Assembly: GCF_001729765.1 (NCBI RefSeq)
Contig: NZ_CP017181.1
Coordinates: 2,480,001 to 2,544,000, forward strand
Source: Enterobacter kobei
Lineage (GTDB): Bacteria > Pseudomonadota > Gammaproteobacteria > Enterobacterales > Enterobacteriaceae
Direction: 5' to 3'
DNA: 64,000 nucleotides
The notes beneath the pieces are model-generated. The model was not told the origin of the DNA and ran no database searches. It saw only the letters and a program-made list of their open reading frames with translations. The translations under genes were made by a program, and so were the position numbers. Within the stretch, counting starts at the first letter, position 1, and each line of letters opens with the position of its first letter. Below, piece by piece: positions 44,194 to 53,561 of this stretch.

Positions 44194-45149
44194 AGCACGC
44201 CGCTGGTAAAATCAAGCGCGGGTGACACATCAACCGCCAGCCACGTCGGGCCATCCAGATCGGCGAAACGGACCTGATTAACCAGCGGTAGCGCCGCGCC
44301 GATCGCCCGGGACGTGCAGAGCATGCAGCCCAGCATCAGCTCAAATCCCTGCGCCCGGGCCTCTTCCGCCAGGGCCAGCGCCTCTGTCAGGCCGCCGGTC
44401 TTGTCGAGCTTAATATTGACCATCTCATAGCGCCCCTGAAGGTCGCTCAAACGTTCCCGGGTATGGCAGCTTTCATCCGCGCAGACGGGCAATGGATGGA
44501 TAAAATTATTCAGCGCCGCATCATCTTCTGCTGGCAGAGGCTGCTCCAGCATGGCGACCCCCAGGTCGGCCAGCAGCTGACATCGTGCGGCCAGCCCTTC
44601 CGGGTGCCAGGATTCGTTGGCGTCAACAATGAGCGTGGCGGCGGGAACCGCTGAGCGAATAGCGACCATTCGCTCGCTGATCAGGCGATCGTCGAGTTTC
44701 ACTTTCAATAGCGTTGCCCCGGCGTCATAGAGCGCTTTTGCGCTGGCGGCCATCTGTTCCGGCTCACCGATTACCACCGTTTGCGCGGTAACCACCGATT
44801 CCGGCAGCACCACGCCCAGCAATGACGTCAGCGATGTTTGCTGTTTCGCCGCTTCCAGGTTCCAGAGCGCACAATCAATGGCGTTGCGCGCGGCCCCGGC
44901 GGGTAAACGTTGCTGGAGCGCCTCGCGAGTGAGTCCGGTTTGCAGGTCCGGAACCAGCGTCATGATATGCGCCATGACCGACGCGAGGCTTTCCCCATAG
45001 CGTGGATAAGGCGTGCATTCACCCACGCCTTTAAAACCGTCCTCTTCGATTTCAACGACCACCACGCTGGCTTCGCTTCGGCTGCCGCGAGAGATCACAA
45101 ACGGGGTATGCAATGGCCAGGCTTCTTCATAGACCTTAACGCTTCTCAT
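44184..45149 (-). CDS. ycjG: L-Ala-D/L-Glu epimerase YcjG
   Basis: 321 residues, enolase superfamily. Catalytic lysines are in LKVKLD, metal ligands follow in VDANES, LEQPL and CADES, and the second lysine in VNIKLDKTGG. It converts L-Ala-D-Glu from murein recycling to L-Ala-L-Glu for peptidases. ATG 45149 has AAGGAG seven bases upstream; a GTG one codon before is not needed. It complements MpaA encoded opposite. Confidence 0.95.
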   Translation of the reverse strand: MRSVKVYEEAWPLHTPFVISRGSRSEASVVVVEIEEDGFKGVGECTPYPRYGESLASVMAHIMTLVPDLQTGLTREALQQRLPAGAARNAIDCALWNLEAAKQQTSLTSLLGVVLPESVVTAQTVVIGEPEQMAASAKALYDAGATLLKVKLDDRLISERMVAIRSAVPAATLIVDANESWHPEGLAARCQLLADLGVAMLEQPLPAEDDAALNNFIHPLPVCADESCHTRERLSDLQGRYEMVNIKLDKTGGLTEALALAEEARAQGFELMLGCMLCTSRAIGAALPLVNQVRFADLDGPTWLAVDVSPALDFTSGVLHL

Positions 45150-45256
45150 CACTGACTCCTTGCGGCCCGGAAAGGCGAAAAAATTGGTTTGCCGTGTTAT
45201 CTGCTGATGGCATACACTAGCCCCGACGTTAACTATATGTAAACAGGAAGATATCT

Positions 45257-45763
45257 ATGTCACAACTCGTTCATTTCCAGGGCAACCCGGTTGCTGTTGC
45301 AGGTTCCATTCCGCAGGCTGGCAGCAAAGCGCAGGCTTTTACTCTGGTGGCTAAAGATCTGTCTGACGTCACACTGGCTCAGTTTGCGGGTAAACGCAAA
45401 GTGCTGAACATTTTCCCAAGCATTGATACCGGCGTTTGCGCTGCCTCCGTGCGTAAATTCAACCAGCTGGCCACCGAAATGGACAACACCGTGGTGCTGT
45501 GCATTTCCGCTGACCTGCCGTTCGCCCAGTCCCGCTTCTGCGGCGCTGAAGGCCTGAGCAACGTTATCACCCTCTCCACCCTGCGTAGCCCGGATTTCCT
45601 CGAAAAATACGGTGTTAGCATCGCGGAAGGTCCACTGAAAGGTCTGGCTGCACGCGCTGTACTGGTTATTGATGAAAACGACACTGTCCTTTTCAGCGAA
45701 CTGGTTAACGAAATTACGACCGAGCCGGATTACACCGCCGCACTGGACACGCTTAAAGCATAA
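45257..45763 (+). CDS. tpx: Lipid hydroperoxide peroxidase / thiol peroxidase Tpx
   Basis: 168 residues, 2-Cys peroxiredoxin. Peroxidatic Cys near 61 in [14 protein letters not shown] and resolving Cys near 95 in [11 protein letters not shown], as in E. coli Tpx. It reduces organic hydroperoxides with thioredoxin in the periplasm or cytosol. Strong start site ACAGGAAG. Codon choice is highly biased, as in abundant proteins. Confidence 0.97.
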   Translation: MSQLVHFQGNPVAVAGSIPQAGSKAQAFTLVAKDLSDVTLAQFAGKRKVLNIFPSIDTGVCAASVRKFNQLATEMDNTVVLCISADLPFAQSRFCGAEGLSNVITLSTLRSPDFLEKYGVSIAEGPLKGLAARAVLVIDENDTVLFSELVNEITTEPDYTAALDTLKA

Positions 45764-45794
45764 CAGTGACTTAGCAATTTATACTGCGTTTTCA

Positions 45795-45820
45795 AAACCT
45801 CGCGATGGCGGGGTTTTTTA
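45795..45820 (+). terminator. Terminator of tpx
   Basis: AAACCTCGC / GCGGGGTTT stem with a four-base loop, running into six T residues, about 30 bases after the tpx stop. Confidence 0.8.
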
Positions 45821-46038
45821 TTACCTCCACGCTGAATCGTTAAAGCATAAATATGATAACTTCACAGTATTTATGCAATTCAATATCAGAAACTCAACAA
45901 TAACGCGATCTTGCCCACATAATACTGGTTAATATTTATCATCTTCGCCCTCAGTGAAGCCCATCACATTTCCCTTTACGGCAAAACATTAGATTTGCTT
46001 ACGAAATCAAATAATCGTTTCAGCAAAAAGGGATCAAA

Positions 46039-47247
46039 ATGAAAATAAAACTGGCTTTAACGCTCCTTGCGGTACTGGTTTCAGGTCACGCTGCCGCAAA
46101 AACCTGGGTGCTGACCAGCGCTGAAAGCGGCGTAGAAAAAGGAAACTGGAAGATTTCAAGCGATGAGCTGAAAATTAATGACCGGACGTTCAGCATTGAG
46201 CAGAAAGTATTGCACGGCGGAAAGCAGGAAGGCAGTAAAGTTATCATTATCAGCAGTAAAAACGGTCTGACAATTACCCTGAGCCCAACGCGCGGAATGA
46301 ATCTTCTGCATGTGGAAGGTTTTGGTACCCGACTGGGGTGGAATTCTCCCGTTAAAGAGGTCGTTAACCCGGCGTATATAAATCTGGAAAGCCGAAACGG
46401 CCTCGGCTGGCTGGAAGGATTCAATGAGATGATGGTCCGCTGTGGTTATGAGTGGACGGGACATCCGGTCACGGCTGACGGCCAGATTTATACGCTTCAC
46501 GGCAAGGCCGGTAATACCCCGGCTTCTCAGGTCGAAGTTGACGTTGCGGATACCGCCCCGTATGAAATTCGTATTCGCGGGTTAATCAAAGAGAGCACGT
46601 TTAAAAAAGCGGATCTGCAAACCATGACCGAACTGCGTTACGTTCCAGGAACTAACCAGTTCAGCCTGCATGATGTCCTGACAAACCATGCCGATTACCC
46701 TCATGACTATCAAATCATCTATCACAGTAACTTCGGGAAGCCGATCCTCGAAGAAGGCGCACGCTTCCTTGCTCCGGCGGTAAGCGTGAGCCCCTTCAAC
46801 GATTACGCTAAAGCGGGCGTAGACAACTGGCAAACCTATGCCGGGCCGACAAAAGGCTTTGATGAGATGGTCTTTAACATCAAACCGCTTGCGGACAACA
46901 ACCACGAAACCTTCGCGGCGGTGGTCAACAAAGCCGGCGATAAAGGCGCGTCAATTCAGTTTGATACACGCCAGCTACCCGCGCTGACCTTATGGAAAAA
47001 TACCGATACGCCAAAACAGGGGTACGTTACGGGGATTGAGCCGGGTACGAGCTACGCCTACCCCGTGACCATAGAACGTGAGCAGAAACGGGTTAAGCAA
47101 TTACAGCCTGGGGCCAGCGCGCAGTTTGATCTCACCTATACCCTGCTTCATAGCCCACAACAGGTGAAAGAGGTTGAAAACAGGATTGCGGCCATTCAGG
47201 GAGAGACAAAAACAGAAATCGTGACCACACCGCTGGCGAAGGAATAA
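46039..47247 (+). CDS. Secreted DUF4432 (aldose 1-epimerase-like) protein
   Basis: 402 residues. A signal peptide ends VSGHAAA-KT, followed by a galactose-mutarotase-type beta-sandwich of the DUF4432 family (GLTITLSPTRGMNLLHVEGFGTRLGW, YEWTGHPVTADGQIYTLHGKAGNTPA, IIYHSNFGKPILEEGARFLAP, GIEPGTSYAYP). Candidate histidines and glutamates of the sugar site are kept. Most relatives are cytosolic; this one should be periplasmic, where it might convert sugar anomers before uptake. It is not at this place in K-12. Confidence 0.8.
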   Translation: MKIKLALTLLAVLVSGHAAAKTWVLTSAESGVEKGNWKISSDELKINDRTFSIEQKVLHGGKQEGSKVIIISSKNGLTITLSPTRGMNLLHVEGFGTRLGWNSPVKEVVNPAYINLESRNGLGWLEGFNEMMVRCGYEWTGHPVTADGQIYTLHGKAGNTPASQVEVDVADTAPYEIRIRGLIKESTFKKADLQTMTELRYVPGTNQFSLHDVLTNHADYPHDYQIIYHSNFGKPILEEGARFLAPAVSVSPFNDYAKAGVDNWQTYAGPTKGFDEMVFNIKPLADNNHETFAAVVNKAGDKGASIQFDTRQLPALTLWKNTDTPKQGYVTGIEPGTSYAYPVTIEREQKRVKQLQPGASAQFDLTYTLLHSPQQVKEVENRIAAIQGETKTEIVTTPLAKE

Positions 47248-47252
47248 ACATA

Positions 47253-47278
47253 AAAAAGCCTCTTTACAGAGGCTTTTT
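47253..47278. terminator. Bidirectional terminator between the DUF4432 gene and tyrR
   Basis: AAAAAGCCTCT / AGAGGCTTTTT stem with a four-base loop, with T-tracts on both strands, one base from the tyrR stop. Confidence 0.85.
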
Positions 47279-47279
47279 G

Positions 47280-48821
47280 CTATTCGTCACCTTTCTTATG
47301 ATTCAAACCATACTCACGGAGCTTATTCGCAATCGCGGTATGCGATACGCCAAGCCGCTTTGCCAGTTTGCGAGTACTTGGATAGCTGCGATAAAGCTGC
47401 GTCAGGACGGAGCGTTCAAAGCGACTGGTAATATCATCCAGCGACCCTTCCATCGCCTCTTCACCTACCGATACCGTTCCGGCGTCGTAATCAGGCAGCA
47501 GAATATCCTGCGGACGCAGTTCATACCCTTCAAGCTGGGTGAGTGCACGATAAACGGCATTTTTAAGCTGACGGATGTTGCCCGGCCAACCGTAGCGCAT
47601 TAACACCGTGCCGAGATCGGCAGAAAGCTTCGGACGCGGGACGCCCTGCTCGTCGGCAAAGCGGGCGACAAACAGTTCCGTTAACGGCATGATGTCCTGC
47701 GGACAATCGCGCAGCGGTGGAATGTTCAGCGTAAGGACGTTAAGGCGGTAATAGAGATCCTCGCGGAATATCCCCTTTTGCACCAGTTCGACCAGGTTTT
47801 TCTGGGTGGCACAGATGACGCGCACGTCCACATGCACCTCATGATCTTCACCAACGCGGCGGAAGGTTCCGTCGTTCAGGAAACGCAGCAGTTTGGCCTG
47901 CATGCGCGGCGACATTTCACCGATCTCATCCAGCAGCACGGAGCCGCCGTTAGCCTGCTCGAAGAACCCTTTCTTGCCTTCCGGCGCGTGTCCAAACAGT
48001 TCGCTTTCGACAGCATCTTCCGGGATAGAGGCGCAATTAAGTGCCAGATACGGTTTTGCCGCACGCGGGCTTGCCAGATGCACAGCGTGAGCCAGCAGAT
48101 CTTTCCCGGTACCGGTATCGCCAGTAATCAGCAGCGGCGCGGTCAGGCTGGCGAGCTTGCGCGCCTGGTCAACCACATGACGCATTTTCGGGCTGACGGC
48201 AATAATCTGGCTGAATGCGCCGACATCCTGGCTGGAGAGGTTTTGCAGCTGGCGGCCCATACGTAACGTCGAGCGCAGCATGATCACGGCACCGGTCAGT
48301 ACGCGGGTGTCGCTTTCCCCTTTCAGATAAACCGGTGTGATCTCCATCAGGAAATTCTGCCCGTTTATCACTACATGCTCGCTGTGAGTATTCTGCGGAT
48401 TGCTGTCCAGCCAGCGCTGGAAGTTAAAACCCGGGACCAGCTGTGCGGCATGTTGATTGCTGAGCTTCTCCTGGCTCTGTGCGAATAGCTGACAGCTTGC
48501 GTGGTTAACGCGCTCGACTTTACTTTTCAGATCCAGAGAGAGGAACGGTTCAGGCATGGCTTCCAGCAGCGCGCTCAGTGCCAGGTGCTCTCGCTCGGAG
48601 GGCATCCAGGGGATAGTGCGCACATCCGTAACGCCAGCGATACGGCGGATTTCCGCCATCAGACTGCTAAAGGTATTGAATTCAATTTCGGCAAAATTGA
48701 GGTAAATTCGCCCGACAGGATCGATCTCAATGCCACGTAAATCAATGCTACGTAAAACAAGAAGATCGAGTAACTCGCGGGTCAGACCGAGACGGTCTTC
48801 ACAGAAGACTTCAAGACGCAT
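47280..48821 (-). CDS. tyrR: Transcriptional regulator TyrR
   Basis: 513 residues, as in E. coli: ACT domain (1-70), PAS (about 78-190), AAA+ domain with Walker A GDTGTGKD and a C-terminal Fis-like helix-turn-helix. The sigma-54 contact loop GAFTGA is absent (GHAPEGKKGFFEQ instead), in keeping with its action on sigma-70 promoters. It controls aromatic amino acid synthesis and transport in response to Tyr, Phe and Trp. A palindrome upstream may be an autoregulatory box. Confidence 0.97.
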   Translation of the reverse strand: MRLEVFCEDRLGLTRELLDLLVLRSIDLRGIEIDPVGRIYLNFAEIEFNTFSSLMAEIRRIAGVTDVRTIPWMPSEREHLALSALLEAMPEPFLSLDLKSKVERVNHASCQLFAQSQEKLSNQHAAQLVPGFNFQRWLDSNPQNTHSEHVVINGQNFLMEITPVYLKGESDTRVLTGAVIMLRSTLRMGRQLQNLSSQDVGAFSQIIAVSPKMRHVVDQARKLASLTAPLLITGDTGTGKDLLAHAVHLASPRAAKPYLALNCASIPEDAVESELFGHAPEGKKGFFEQANGGSVLLDEIGEMSPRMQAKLLRFLNDGTFRRVGEDHEVHVDVRVICATQKNLVELVQKGIFREDLYYRLNVLTLNIPPLRDCPQDIMPLTELFVARFADEQGVPRPKLSADLGTVLMRYGWPGNIRQLKNAVYRALTQLEGYELRPQDILLPDYDAGTVSVGEEAMEGSLDDITSRFERSVLTQLYRSYPSTRKLAKRLGVSHTAIANKLREYGLNHKKGDE

Positions 48822-48887
48822 GGGAAATTCACCGTTTTAAGCCAGTAACGTTAAAATGATATGTCAGAACACGGTGAACCGGAAGAT

Positions 48888-48911
48888 GGCTGTCAACAAA
48901 TATTGACAGCC
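48888..48911. promoter_or_regulatory. Perfect 24-bp palindrome upstream of tyrR, candidate TyrR box
   Basis: GGC-TGTCAA-N6-TTGACA-GCC. The inner 18 bp fit the TyrR box TGTAAA-N6-TTTACA with C/G at position 4 of each arm. It lies 67-90 bases before the tyrR start and contains TTGACA, a perfect -35 hexamer. The same hairpin could also end the ycjXF transcript. Confidence 0.55.
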
Positions 48912-48933
48912 AGCACGATAAGTGAACAAAACC

Positions 48934-49986
48934 TCACGGAGCAGGTTTTTTATTGAGCGTCTCTTTAAGCTGGCCAATCAGTTCGCGTCGGAAATCCCCC
49001 AGCCGTGGCTTATCGCCATCGATCCACGGCAACGGTCGGCACACTTCCATCGCCTTGATACCCAGACGCGCCGTCAGTAAGCCCGCGCCAATACCCTGCG
49101 CAGCGCGAGCCGAAAGACGCGCAGCCAGATCCTGCGACATCCAGTCCATGCCCACTTCACGCACCAGTTCGCTCGCACCAGCAAAGGCGATATTGAGTAA
49201 CACCAGCTTGAACAGTCTGAGTCGACTGTAGTAACCCAGCTCGATACCGTAGAGATGAGCGATACGGTTAATCAAACGCAGGTTACGCCATGCGATAAAC
49301 GCCATATCCACCAGCGCCAGCGGGCTGACGGCAATCATCAGCGTGGACTCTGCCGCAGAACGGCTAATCTCGCGTCGCGCCTGGGCATCCAGTACCGGCT
49401 GAACCATATGGGAATAGAGCGTTACCACTTCCCGGTCATTCTGCGTTTCATGGATGGCGGCATACCAGCGCTGAAGCGCCGGATGCGACTGATCGATACC
49501 GGCCTGGCTGGCCAGTTTCTCACAAAACGCGCGGCCTTTGCCGGTTCCGTGGCTGTGGAGGAGATCCCGCGCTTCATCACGCTCATGCGCGCGCTGTCGC
49601 AGACGCCAGAGACGTCGCCACTCCGTCGCAACAGACCCCACGCCCGCGCCAACAATCAGCGCACCTGCGGCACATCCGCCCAGTGCGACCCAGTCCTGCG
49701 TTTGCCAGGCGTTCATCGCCCACTGGACGCCCTGCCCGACCACGCTGACGCCGAACAGTGCCAGACCGGCGGTGACCATTCTGCGCCACACACTGCGTTT
49801 TGGACGCAAAGCGGCCACCACGACCGCCTCCGCTGGCCCCTCCTCAACCGCGGGATCGTCCGGCAGTGCCGGGGCAAAGTTGTCTGCCTGCGTACCGCTG
49901 AACGTCTGCGCCGTTTTAAACGCTTCACGATCCGCCTGCTCAAGCGTTCCGGTAAAATCTATGCGTGGTTTTAACGGTTCCGTCAT
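48934..49986 (-). CDS. ycjF: Inner-membrane protein YcjF (DUF697/TIGR01620)
   Basis: 350 residues: a charged N-terminal region, two membrane helices (about 65-125, [18 protein letters not shown] and [18 protein letters not shown]) and a C-terminal DUF697 domain with further hydrophobic segments. Function is unknown; it is always next to ycjX. Its start overlaps the ycjX stop by four bases, so the pair is translationally coupled. In E. coli the pair is linked to the phage-shock/heat-shock response. Confidence 0.92.
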   Translation of the reverse strand: MTEPLKPRIDFTGTLEQADREAFKTAQTFSGTQADNFAPALPDDPAVEEGPAEAVVVAALRPKRSVWRRMVTAGLALFGVSVVGQGVQWAMNAWQTQDWVALGGCAAGALIVGAGVGSVATEWRRLWRLRQRAHERDEARDLLHSHGTGKGRAFCEKLASQAGIDQSHPALQRWYAAIHETQNDREVVTLYSHMVQPVLDAQARREISRSAAESTLMIAVSPLALVDMAFIAWRNLRLINRIAHLYGIELGYYSRLRLFKLVLLNIAFAGASELVREVGMDWMSQDLAARLSARAAQGIGAGLLTARLGIKAMEVCRPLPWIDGDKPRLGDFRRELIGQLKETLNKKPAP

Positions 49987-51386
49987 CGCAATTTATCTCC
50001 AATCAGAAACTCCAGCGCCGCATCCAGACGGATGTGTGGCAACGGCCGATCGACGCTCATCGCCTGAGGGCGGAAGGCTTCAAACTGGAAGCCCTGACTC
50101 TGCCAGAAGGCCTGGCCCGGCAGCCTAGCGGGCACTTCGCCCGGGTAGACCGTAAGCGGCTCACCGTCGCTGAGGCGGTTCCCGCGCAATGCCGGTATTT
50201 TCTCGCCGTTAAGATCAATCAGCCCGCTCTGCGTCGCCTGCACGGAGGCCAGCCCAAGACAATCCATGCTAATCCCTTCAAACGCGGCATTTTGCCACGC
50301 ATCCTGCACCAGCTGCTGCAGCAGAGAAACCATGTTGGCATGCTGATCGACCGTCACGTGATCGGCTTTCGTGGCCGCGAACAGCAGCTTGTCGATCACC
50401 GGCGAGAAAAGACGACGGAACAGCGTCCGCTGCCCGTAGTGAAAACTCTGCATCAGCTGGGTCAGCGCGAGGCGCATATCGTTAAATGCCTGCGGCCCGC
50501 TGTTAAGCGGCTGCAGGCAATCTACCAGCACAATCTGGCGGTCGAAACGCAAGAAGTGGTTTTTATAAAATCCTTTGACCACTTTTTCGCAGTAGTAATT
50601 GTACCGCTCGCGCAGCATCCCGGCGTTCGTGTGTTTACCGGCCTGGGCCAGCTTCGATTCACCGGCGCCGTCCACATCTGGCCAGGGGAAGAACTGCAGC
50701 GCGGGCGCTCCGGCTAAGTCCCCCGGCAAGACAAAACGACCCGGCTGGATGAAGTGCAGCCCTTCCTGTTTGCACTGATGAAGATAGTCCGTCCAGGCCC
50801 CGGCAATCGCCGCCAGACGGTTTTCATCCGCTGGTGCCAGCGGATCCAGGCCTTCACACAGCGCTCGCCATTTCGTTGACCACGCAGCGCGTTGTCCCTG
50901 CAGCAACCCTGTCATCTGACGGGACCAGCTGAGGTAGTCCTGTGCCAGCATCGGCAAATCGAGCAGCCATTCGCCCGGGTAATCGACGATTTCCAGATAC
51001 AGGGTGGAGGTATCCTTGAAGTGGCGCATCAGGGATTCATTTGAGCGGAAACGCAGCGCAAGGCGAATTTCACTCACGCCTCGCGTCGGCGTCGGCCACG
51101 CGGGCGGATCCCCGTACAGTTGTGCCAGCCCTTCGTCATAGGTAAAACGAGGAATACCAAAATCGCGCTGAGGGACGCGCTTAACGCCCAGCAGATGCTC
51201 TTCTCTTACGGCGCTGAGCAACGGCAGGCGCGCTCCGGCGTGCAGGTTCAGGAGCTGGTTTACCATCGCCGTTATGAATGCCGTCTTGCCGCTGCGGCTT
51301 AGCCCGGTGACGGCCAGGCGCAGATGTCGGTCAATGCCGCGGTTCACCAGTGAATTGAGTTCGTTCTTAAGTCGCTTCATCGCCAT
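49983..51386 (-). CDS. ycjX: P-loop NTPase YcjX (DUF463)
   Basis: 467 residues. Walker A in [21 protein letters not shown] (near 27-46), a likely G3/Walker B in [14 protein letters not shown] and an NKxD-like FAATKADH. These mark a GTPase-like fold of the DUF463 stress-protein family; GTP binding has been shown for a relative. Partner YcjF would be the membrane anchor. It diverges from ycjW. Confidence 0.92.
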   Translation of the reverse strand: MAMKRLKNELNSLVNRGIDRHLRLAVTGLSRSGKTAFITAMVNQLLNLHAGARLPLLSAVREEHLLGVKRVPQRDFGIPRFTYDEGLAQLYGDPPAWPTPTRGVSEIRLALRFRSNESLMRHFKDTSTLYLEIVDYPGEWLLDLPMLAQDYLSWSRQMTGLLQGQRAAWSTKWRALCEGLDPLAPADENRLAAIAGAWTDYLHQCKQEGLHFIQPGRFVLPGDLAGAPALQFFPWPDVDGAGESKLAQAGKHTNAGMLRERYNYYCEKVVKGFYKNHFLRFDRQIVLVDCLQPLNSGPQAFNDMRLALTQLMQSFHYGQRTLFRRLFSPVIDKLLFAATKADHVTVDQHANMVSLLQQLVQDAWQNAAFEGISMDCLGLASVQATQSGLIDLNGEKIPALRGNRLSDGEPLTVYPGEVPARLPGQAFWQSQGFQFEAFRPQAMSVDRPLPHIRLDAALEFLIGDKLR

Positions 51387-51535
51387 CCTTCATTGCCCGG
51401 AAGCCTGGAATGCATGGCTTCAGAATACAATAAATGGGGGCAGATCGTTGATTATCAATTCTTATTTATTGCTATTGCCGTTTTCTCTCCAGTAAGATGA
51501 GCGGCATTGCTGTCAGTCCGGAGTGAGTAAGGTGT

Positions 51536-52546
51536 ATGTCACCCACCATCTATGATATCGCACGGGTTGCGGGCGTATCGAAATCAACCGTATCCCGCGT
51601 TCTGAATAAACAAACGAATATATCCCCCGAAGCACGTGACAAAGTGCTGAAGGCGATAGACGAATTAAATTATCAGCCCAACAAACTGGCCCGCGCACTG
51701 ACCTCTTCTGGCTTCGATGCCATTATGGTTATATCGACCCGCTCGACCAAAACCACAGCCGGTAACCCTTTTTTCTCTGATGTTCTTCATGCGATTACAA
51801 CAAAAGCGGAAGAAGAAGGTTTTGACGTTATTTTGCAAACATCCAAAAGCAGCGAAGACGATCTGCTGAAATGTGTGAGCAAAATAAAGCAGAAGATGAT
51901 CAAAGGCGTCATCATGCTGAGTTCACCGGCAAATGAATCTTTTTTCAGCACGCTGGATGCGTATGGCGTACCCGTCGTCGTCATTGGCAAAGTGGAAGGT
52001 GATTATCAGAATATCTATTCCGTCGATACGGATAATTTTAATGACAGCGCCACGCTGACGGATAATTTCATTAAAAATGGGCGACGGAAAATTGCCTGTC
52101 TGCATGCACCGCTTGATTACCACGTTTCAATTGATCGTCTGGCGGGCTATAAAGCCAGTCTGGCAAAACATAATATTGCTATTCATTACGACTGGATCAT
52201 GGATGGTGGTTATACCCACGAGAGTGCACTCGCTGCGGCGATTACATTATTATCCTCGCCAGTTCCTCCTGATGCGGTATTCGCCACCGACAGCATGAAG
52301 TTGCTAAGCCTCTATCGTGCTGCGGATGAGTTAAATCTGATGATCCCTGAGCAGGTCGTGATAGCCGGATACAGCGACCCGATGCTCTCTCTCATTCTCA
52401 CGCCAGCGCCAGGTGGGTTTGATATCCCTACTCGCAAGCTGGGTGAAGAGAGTTGCAATCTGCTCTTCAGGCGCATTGGTGGTCAACCTGCCCCGCAAAA
52501 AGTGCTTGTCGACACCCACTTCGTGTTAGCGGCTTCTCTGCGCTAA
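51536..52546 (+). CDS. ycjW: LacI-family repressor YcjW
   Basis: 336 residues: N-terminal helix-turn-helix ([21 protein letters not shown], residues 3-24) with hinge helix, then a periplasmic-binding-like effector domain. In E. coli YcjW represses the ycj glucoside operon and is linked to pspE and H2S production. It faces ompG and the ycj operon convergently. The 149 bases upstream hold no obvious self-operator. Confidence 0.93.
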   Translation: MSPTIYDIARVAGVSKSTVSRVLNKQTNISPEARDKVLKAIDELNYQPNKLARALTSSGFDAIMVISTRSTKTTAGNPFFSDVLHAITTKAEEEGFDVILQTSKSSEDDLLKCVSKIKQKMIKGVIMLSSPANESFFSTLDAYGVPVVVIGKVEGDYQNIYSVDTDNFNDSATLTDNFIKNGRRKIACLHAPLDYHVSIDRLAGYKASLAKHNIAIHYDWIMDGGYTHESALAAAITLLSSPVPPDAVFATDSMKLLSLYRAADELNLMIPEQVVIAGYSDPMLSLILTPAPGGFDIPTRKLGEESCNLLFRRIGGQPAPQKVLVDTHFVLAASLR

Positions 52547-52547
52547 A

Positions 52548-52570
52548 ACCAGGGGCGGATCGCCCCTGGT
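52548..52570. terminator. Bidirectional terminator between ycjW and ompG
   Basis: Perfect 10-bp stem ACCAGGGGCG / CGCCCCTGGT with a three-base loop, right after the ycjW stop and ten bases from the ompG stop. Confidence 0.8.
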
Positions 52571-52580
52571 AAGTGATGTA

Positions 52581-53495
52581 TCAGAACGCGTAATTCACAC
52601 CTACGCCCGCATAGTGGAAGCGGTCGCTCTCACCCTCATCGTGGTTTTCCCATTCATACGCATATTCCAGCGTCATGGATAAACCGTTGTTGAAGTCATA
52701 GGCATACAGCATACCCAGGCGGTTGAAATCATGCCCTTCACGCGACGGATCGTCCTGCCAGTCCCAGTTTGACCAGCGGTCAAGACCCAAGCGGGTGTAA
52801 GGCGTTAAGGTTGTCTGGCCCAACGAAACAGGCAGATAGGCGCGAATTTCCTGCGTGGAAAACTCGCCGTTATTACGTGAGCTGTCCATATTGAAACCGC
52901 GCTCTAAATAGTAATTTACTTTTGCGGAGACGGTTTCATTGATAGTCCAGGTAAAGCCCGTTTCGGTCTCAACACGGCTGTCAGCATAACCGGTTTTTTC
53001 CAGATCGTTAGCAAACTGATACATAGCAAGCCAGCCACTAAAGCGCCAGTCATCGGTTAATTTAATATCCCAGTCTGGCTGTACTTTGTAGCGCTGCATA
53101 TTTGCGCTGCCGTCTTTGGCACCGTGCTCATCTTTAAAGTGATAACCATAATTACGGAAGCCGCCGGTCAGACCAAAAGTAAAATCATCGGTTCCAATAA
53201 AGCGATAGCGTAATTCAAATTCCGGACGGTCAAAATAGGTTCCGCGCGTCATGCTGCTGTAATCAACGGGCCCTTCCTGATACATCGCCAGAGAAATTGT
53301 CCAGGCATCCCAGGTCGCATTAAACCACACGGAAGGTTCATATAATCCATCTTTATCGTCGCCCTGACCTTCGACGTTTTCAATTTCATACATGGCCCCG
53401 ATATTAAATTCCCACTTTTTCGCAGTTTCTGCCGCTTGCGCACAGCTAACCCCTGCGCACAGAACGAGCGCAGCACTTTTTAGTAGAGTACTCAT
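52581..53495 (-). CDS. ompG: Monomeric outer-membrane porin OmpG
   Basis: 304 residues with a signal peptide ending CAQAA-ET and a mature barrel ending in YAGVGVNYAF, with terminal Phe as required for Bam assembly. OmpG forms a 14-strand, non-selective, pH-gated monomeric pore that lets oligosaccharides through. It is the last gene of the ycj unit, but a terminator lies between ycjV and its start. AAAGGGAATA precedes the ATG. Confidence 0.94.
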   Translation of the reverse strand: MSTLLKSAALVLCAGVSCAQAAETAKKWEFNIGAMYEIENVEGQGDDKDGLYEPSVWFNATWDAWTISLAMYQEGPVDYSSMTRGTYFDRPEFELRYRFIGTDDFTFGLTGGFRNYGYHFKDEHGAKDGSANMQRYKVQPDWDIKLTDDWRFSGWLAMYQFANDLEKTGYADSRVETETGFTWTINETVSAKVNYYLERGFNMDSSRNNGEFSTQEIRAYLPVSLGQTTLTPYTRLGLDRWSNWDWQDDPSREGHDFNRLGMLYAYDFNNGLSMTLEYAYEWENHDEGESDRFHYAGVGVNYAF

Positions 53496-53522
53496 GAGAT
53501 ATTCCCTTTCTAATTAACCAAC

Positions 53523-53549
53523 AAAAAAACCGGAAATTTGCATTTCCGG
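53523..53549 (-). terminator. Terminator between ycjV and ompG
   Basis: On the minus strand CCGGAAAT / ATTTCCGG with a four-base loop is followed by seven T residues. Only about 28 bases then remain before the ompG ATG, so ompG may depend on read-through. Confidence 0.8.
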
Positions 53550-53561
53550 CAAACACCTTTC

